Below, piece after piece: positions 44,351-45,799 of a stretch of DNA of 45,799 nucleotides. Position 1 is the first letter of the stretch. Each line of letters starts with the position of its first letter. This DNA comes from Planctomyces sp. Lineage in GTDB: Bacteria; Planctomycetota; Planctomycetia; Planctomycetales; Planctomycetaceae. The notes beneath the pieces are model-generated. The model saw nothing but the letters and a program-made list of their open reading frames with translations. It made no database searches and was not told the origin of the DNA. The stretch covers positions 1-45,799 of the forward strand of contig JAIXVG010000434.1 of assembly GCA_027483145.1 (NCBI GenBank), in the 5' to 3' direction. The position numbers and the translations under genes were made by a program.

Positions 44351-45298
44351 TCATTCACTTGGCGATTCCTCTGTAGCAAGAGGAGCGTCGTCTCCCACTC
44401 GTAGAACAGTGACTGGTTCAATCGACGGCCGCATCTCGCCATCGACATCAATGGCCGACCAGGCAACCCGATAGCTGTCATGATCGATTGGAGTAATCGA
44501 TTGAGTGGCTGTCGCCAGCTTTCCCCCCGGAAGGGTAATGGTCCAGTGAATCGACCAGCGCTGCTCGTTCATTGTCCAATGCCCTTCGCCAATACTTCCT
44601 TCGGAGTTGAATGCCCAGCTCCGAATTTCTTGACGATTGGCGTCCCAGGCGATGTATTCAGTCCCTGTCTTCTCGGTCTCGTCAGACTGCTGAATTCTAA
44701 AGCTGCGAATGAGAAATCGGCCCGATTCGTCCCATGTCACTTCCGACGTCACCAGACGATCTTCGATATCGTCTTGCCAGAACCCCACCAGCCAATCGAG
44801 ATCATCGAGCGGGTCGGGCGGGGTCTCCTCGACAGCCGCCAGTAACCATCGACCGCCGACCTTTTTCAGCTCAGCGACAAAGCTCGATGGAGTGATTTCT
44901 TCGTTGCTTGTTAAGTTCGCCGTTCCGCGAATGAGCGCCAGGTTCTCTCCATCTTCTGCCACATGGGTGATCTCTGCCTGAAGACTGACTTTGGGAAACT
45001 CGTCAAACAACGCAGCGTAATGGGCCTCAATCTCGGCTCGTCCCCTCAGCGAGATTTTTGAATCGGCATCAGTATAGGTCGCATCTTCGGTCCAATACTG
45101 AGCGAGCGCCGGGGCATCTTTCTTGGCGAACGCTGCGCCAAACCCGCGCAGCGACTCCTTCACTTCGCTGGCCAGAGCCGCTGGATCGGCCGTCTGGGGA
45201 TTGGCGGTGCCGGTCTCTTCTGCGAGCGTGAACCCAGGTTGTCCAATCAGGCACAGGACCCACAAGCTGGCCGTTCGTAACGGGAAAGAAAGTCGCAT
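44351..45298 (-). CDS. Exported SnoaL-like (NTF2-fold) protein
   Basis: 315 residues with a signal peptide (MRLSFPLRTASLWVLCLIGQ, cut near TLAEE). Residues about 40-160 are SnoaL/SgcJ-like: a nuclear transport factor 2 fold with FAKKDAPALAQYWTEDATY, GRAEIEAHYAALFDEFP and GGRWLLAAVEE. A second part (about 165-305) repeats a beta-rich lipocalin-like pattern (LDWLVGFWQDD, EGHWTMNEQRWSIHWTI). Many planctomycete proteins have this two-part structure, often annotated as SgcJ/EcaC-family oxidoreductases; no enzyme activity is shown. AAGG lies nine bases before the ATG. The gene probably heads a transcript with the Pro/Gly-rich gene. Confidence 0.87.
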   Translation of the reverse strand: MRLSFPLRTASLWVLCLIGQPGFTLAEETGTANPQTADPAALASEVKESLRGFGAAFAKKDAPALAQYWTEDATYTDADSKISLRGRAEIEAHYAALFDEFPKVSLQAEITHVAEDGENLALIRGTANLTSNEEITPSSFVAELKKVGGRWLLAAVEETPPDPLDDLDWLVGFWQDDIEDRLVTSEVTWDESGRFLIRSFRIQQSDETEKTGTEYIAWDANRQEIRSWAFNSEGSIGEGHWTMNEQRWSIHWTITLPGGKLATATQSITPIDHDSYRVAWSAIDVDGEMRPSIEPVTVLRVGDDAPLATEESPSE

Positions 45299-45576
45299 GA
45301 TGAAACCTTAACAGCCAATTCGAATAACTTGCCAGACCTGGCCACAGAGCCAACGATGAACTGATGAGGGGGTATCGGTGCAATCGATTTCGGCCAGATG
45401 GGTCTGGCTGAAAATTCTATGTCAGATTTTCCAGAATAGATTGTGCCCAGAAACGGTTGCCAAAGGAAGCTTGCTGGCCAAGAACGAGTCGGAAAGTAGA
45501 ACGCCGCGACCACGCTTGTTGGCTGCAGCCTCAGGTCAAGGAGGCAACTCGCCCAAAGCTGGACCGTCAAACTCGA

Positions 45577-45799
45577 TCACCGCGAATTGATGATCGAAGG
45601 GCGCGAAGTCAACCACACGGCGAACGCAGTACAGGCCAGCCCAAAGCTCAGGGTGACGGACCAGCAGACAACATTGGTTGGCAGGCTTGCCAGGCTAACC
45701 GGGTCAGTCACCAACAAACGCCTCAGGCCCGCTACGCCGTATGTGAGAGGGTTGCAAAACATGATCCAACGGAGCCATACCGATTCGCCCGGCGGGAAG
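45577..45799 (-). CDS. ABC-2 type transporter permease, C-terminal end (runs off right edge)
   Basis: The last 73 codons of a gene that continues beyond the window. The sequence VWLRWIMFCNPLTYGVAGLR, then LRRLLVTDP, is typical of the last periplasmic loop of ABC-2 (DrrB/NodJ-like) permeases. It is followed by the final membrane helix (about LSFGLACTAFAVWL) and a short polar tail. Such permeases export drugs, lipids or polysaccharides with a separate ATPase. Partner and substrate are outside the window. The 278 bp to the SnoaL-like gene hold no gene. Confidence 0.82.
   Translation of the reverse strand, partial: FPPGESVWLRWIMFCNPLTYGVAGLRRLLVTDPVSLASLPTNVVCWSVTLSFGLACTAFAVWLTSRPSIINSR

Overview
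The window reads as chromosomal DNA of a planctomycete, order Planctomycetales-like. The lines of evidence are a BatA/VWA membrane protein, a DWPGFRG-type PQQ propeller protein, a TIGR03009-type exported protein, an ECF sigma factor with no anti-sigma neighbour, several small exported Gly/Tyr/Pro-rich proteins, TTG/GTG starts, and short hairpin repeats between genes. No tRNA, rRNA, CRISPR array, transposase or phage gene was seen, so this looks like ordinary chromosome rather than a mobile island. Genus cannot be fixed by eye. All functions are read from the translated sequence and remembered family motifs; no search was run.

Layout. 1-3402 (-) is the N-terminal part of a large alpha-2-macroglobulin, divergent from a BatA/VWA protein (4038-6578). 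Next come a membrane-anchored PQQ propeller protein (-), a tiny membrane protein (-) and a nucleotide-sugar dehydrogenase (9791-11119). A HupE-type metal permease (-) and a His/Gly-rich exported protein diverge from one another, followed by a second small exported protein with a clean terminator. A LarA-like protein (-) is divergent from an ECF sigma factor, which is followed by a short PspA/IM30 protein and an unusual trypsin-like protease/SirB1 fusion. A ComEA-type helix-hairpin-helix protein and the TIGR03009 protein (both -) complete this part.

22204-26960 (+) is an LPS inner-core operon: bifunctional HldE, a WaaF-type heptosyltransferase, a GT4 glycosyltransferase and an InaA/WaaP-type kinase, with overlapping or close junctions. 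It should make activated heptose, add it to the lipid A/Kdo core, extend the core and phosphorylate it, which implies a heptose-containing outer-membrane LPS. RraA (-) and an MlrC/M81 protein (+) are divergent. A TPR protein, an atypical Nramp-like transporter, a two-TM protein and threonine synthase follow on the minus strand.

35097-40481 (+) is the most system-like locus. Two paralogous proteins that fuse a receiver to an RsbW-type ATPase flank an 1104-residue hybrid histidine kinase with a pseudo-receiver, two PAS domains, HisKA, HATPase, two receivers and an HPt domain. A strong bidirectional hairpin terminator ends it. The right end (all -) carries a Tat-exported sugar isomerase-like protein, MsrA, a large Pro/Gly/Trp-rich exported protein, a SnoaL-like exported protein and the C-terminus of an ABC-2 permease.

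The non-coding DNA holds a dispersed 20-bp hairpin repeat (three copies, with a compensatory stem change), a 71-bp repeat pair exactly 180 bp apart, and a perfect 15-bp inverted repeat.
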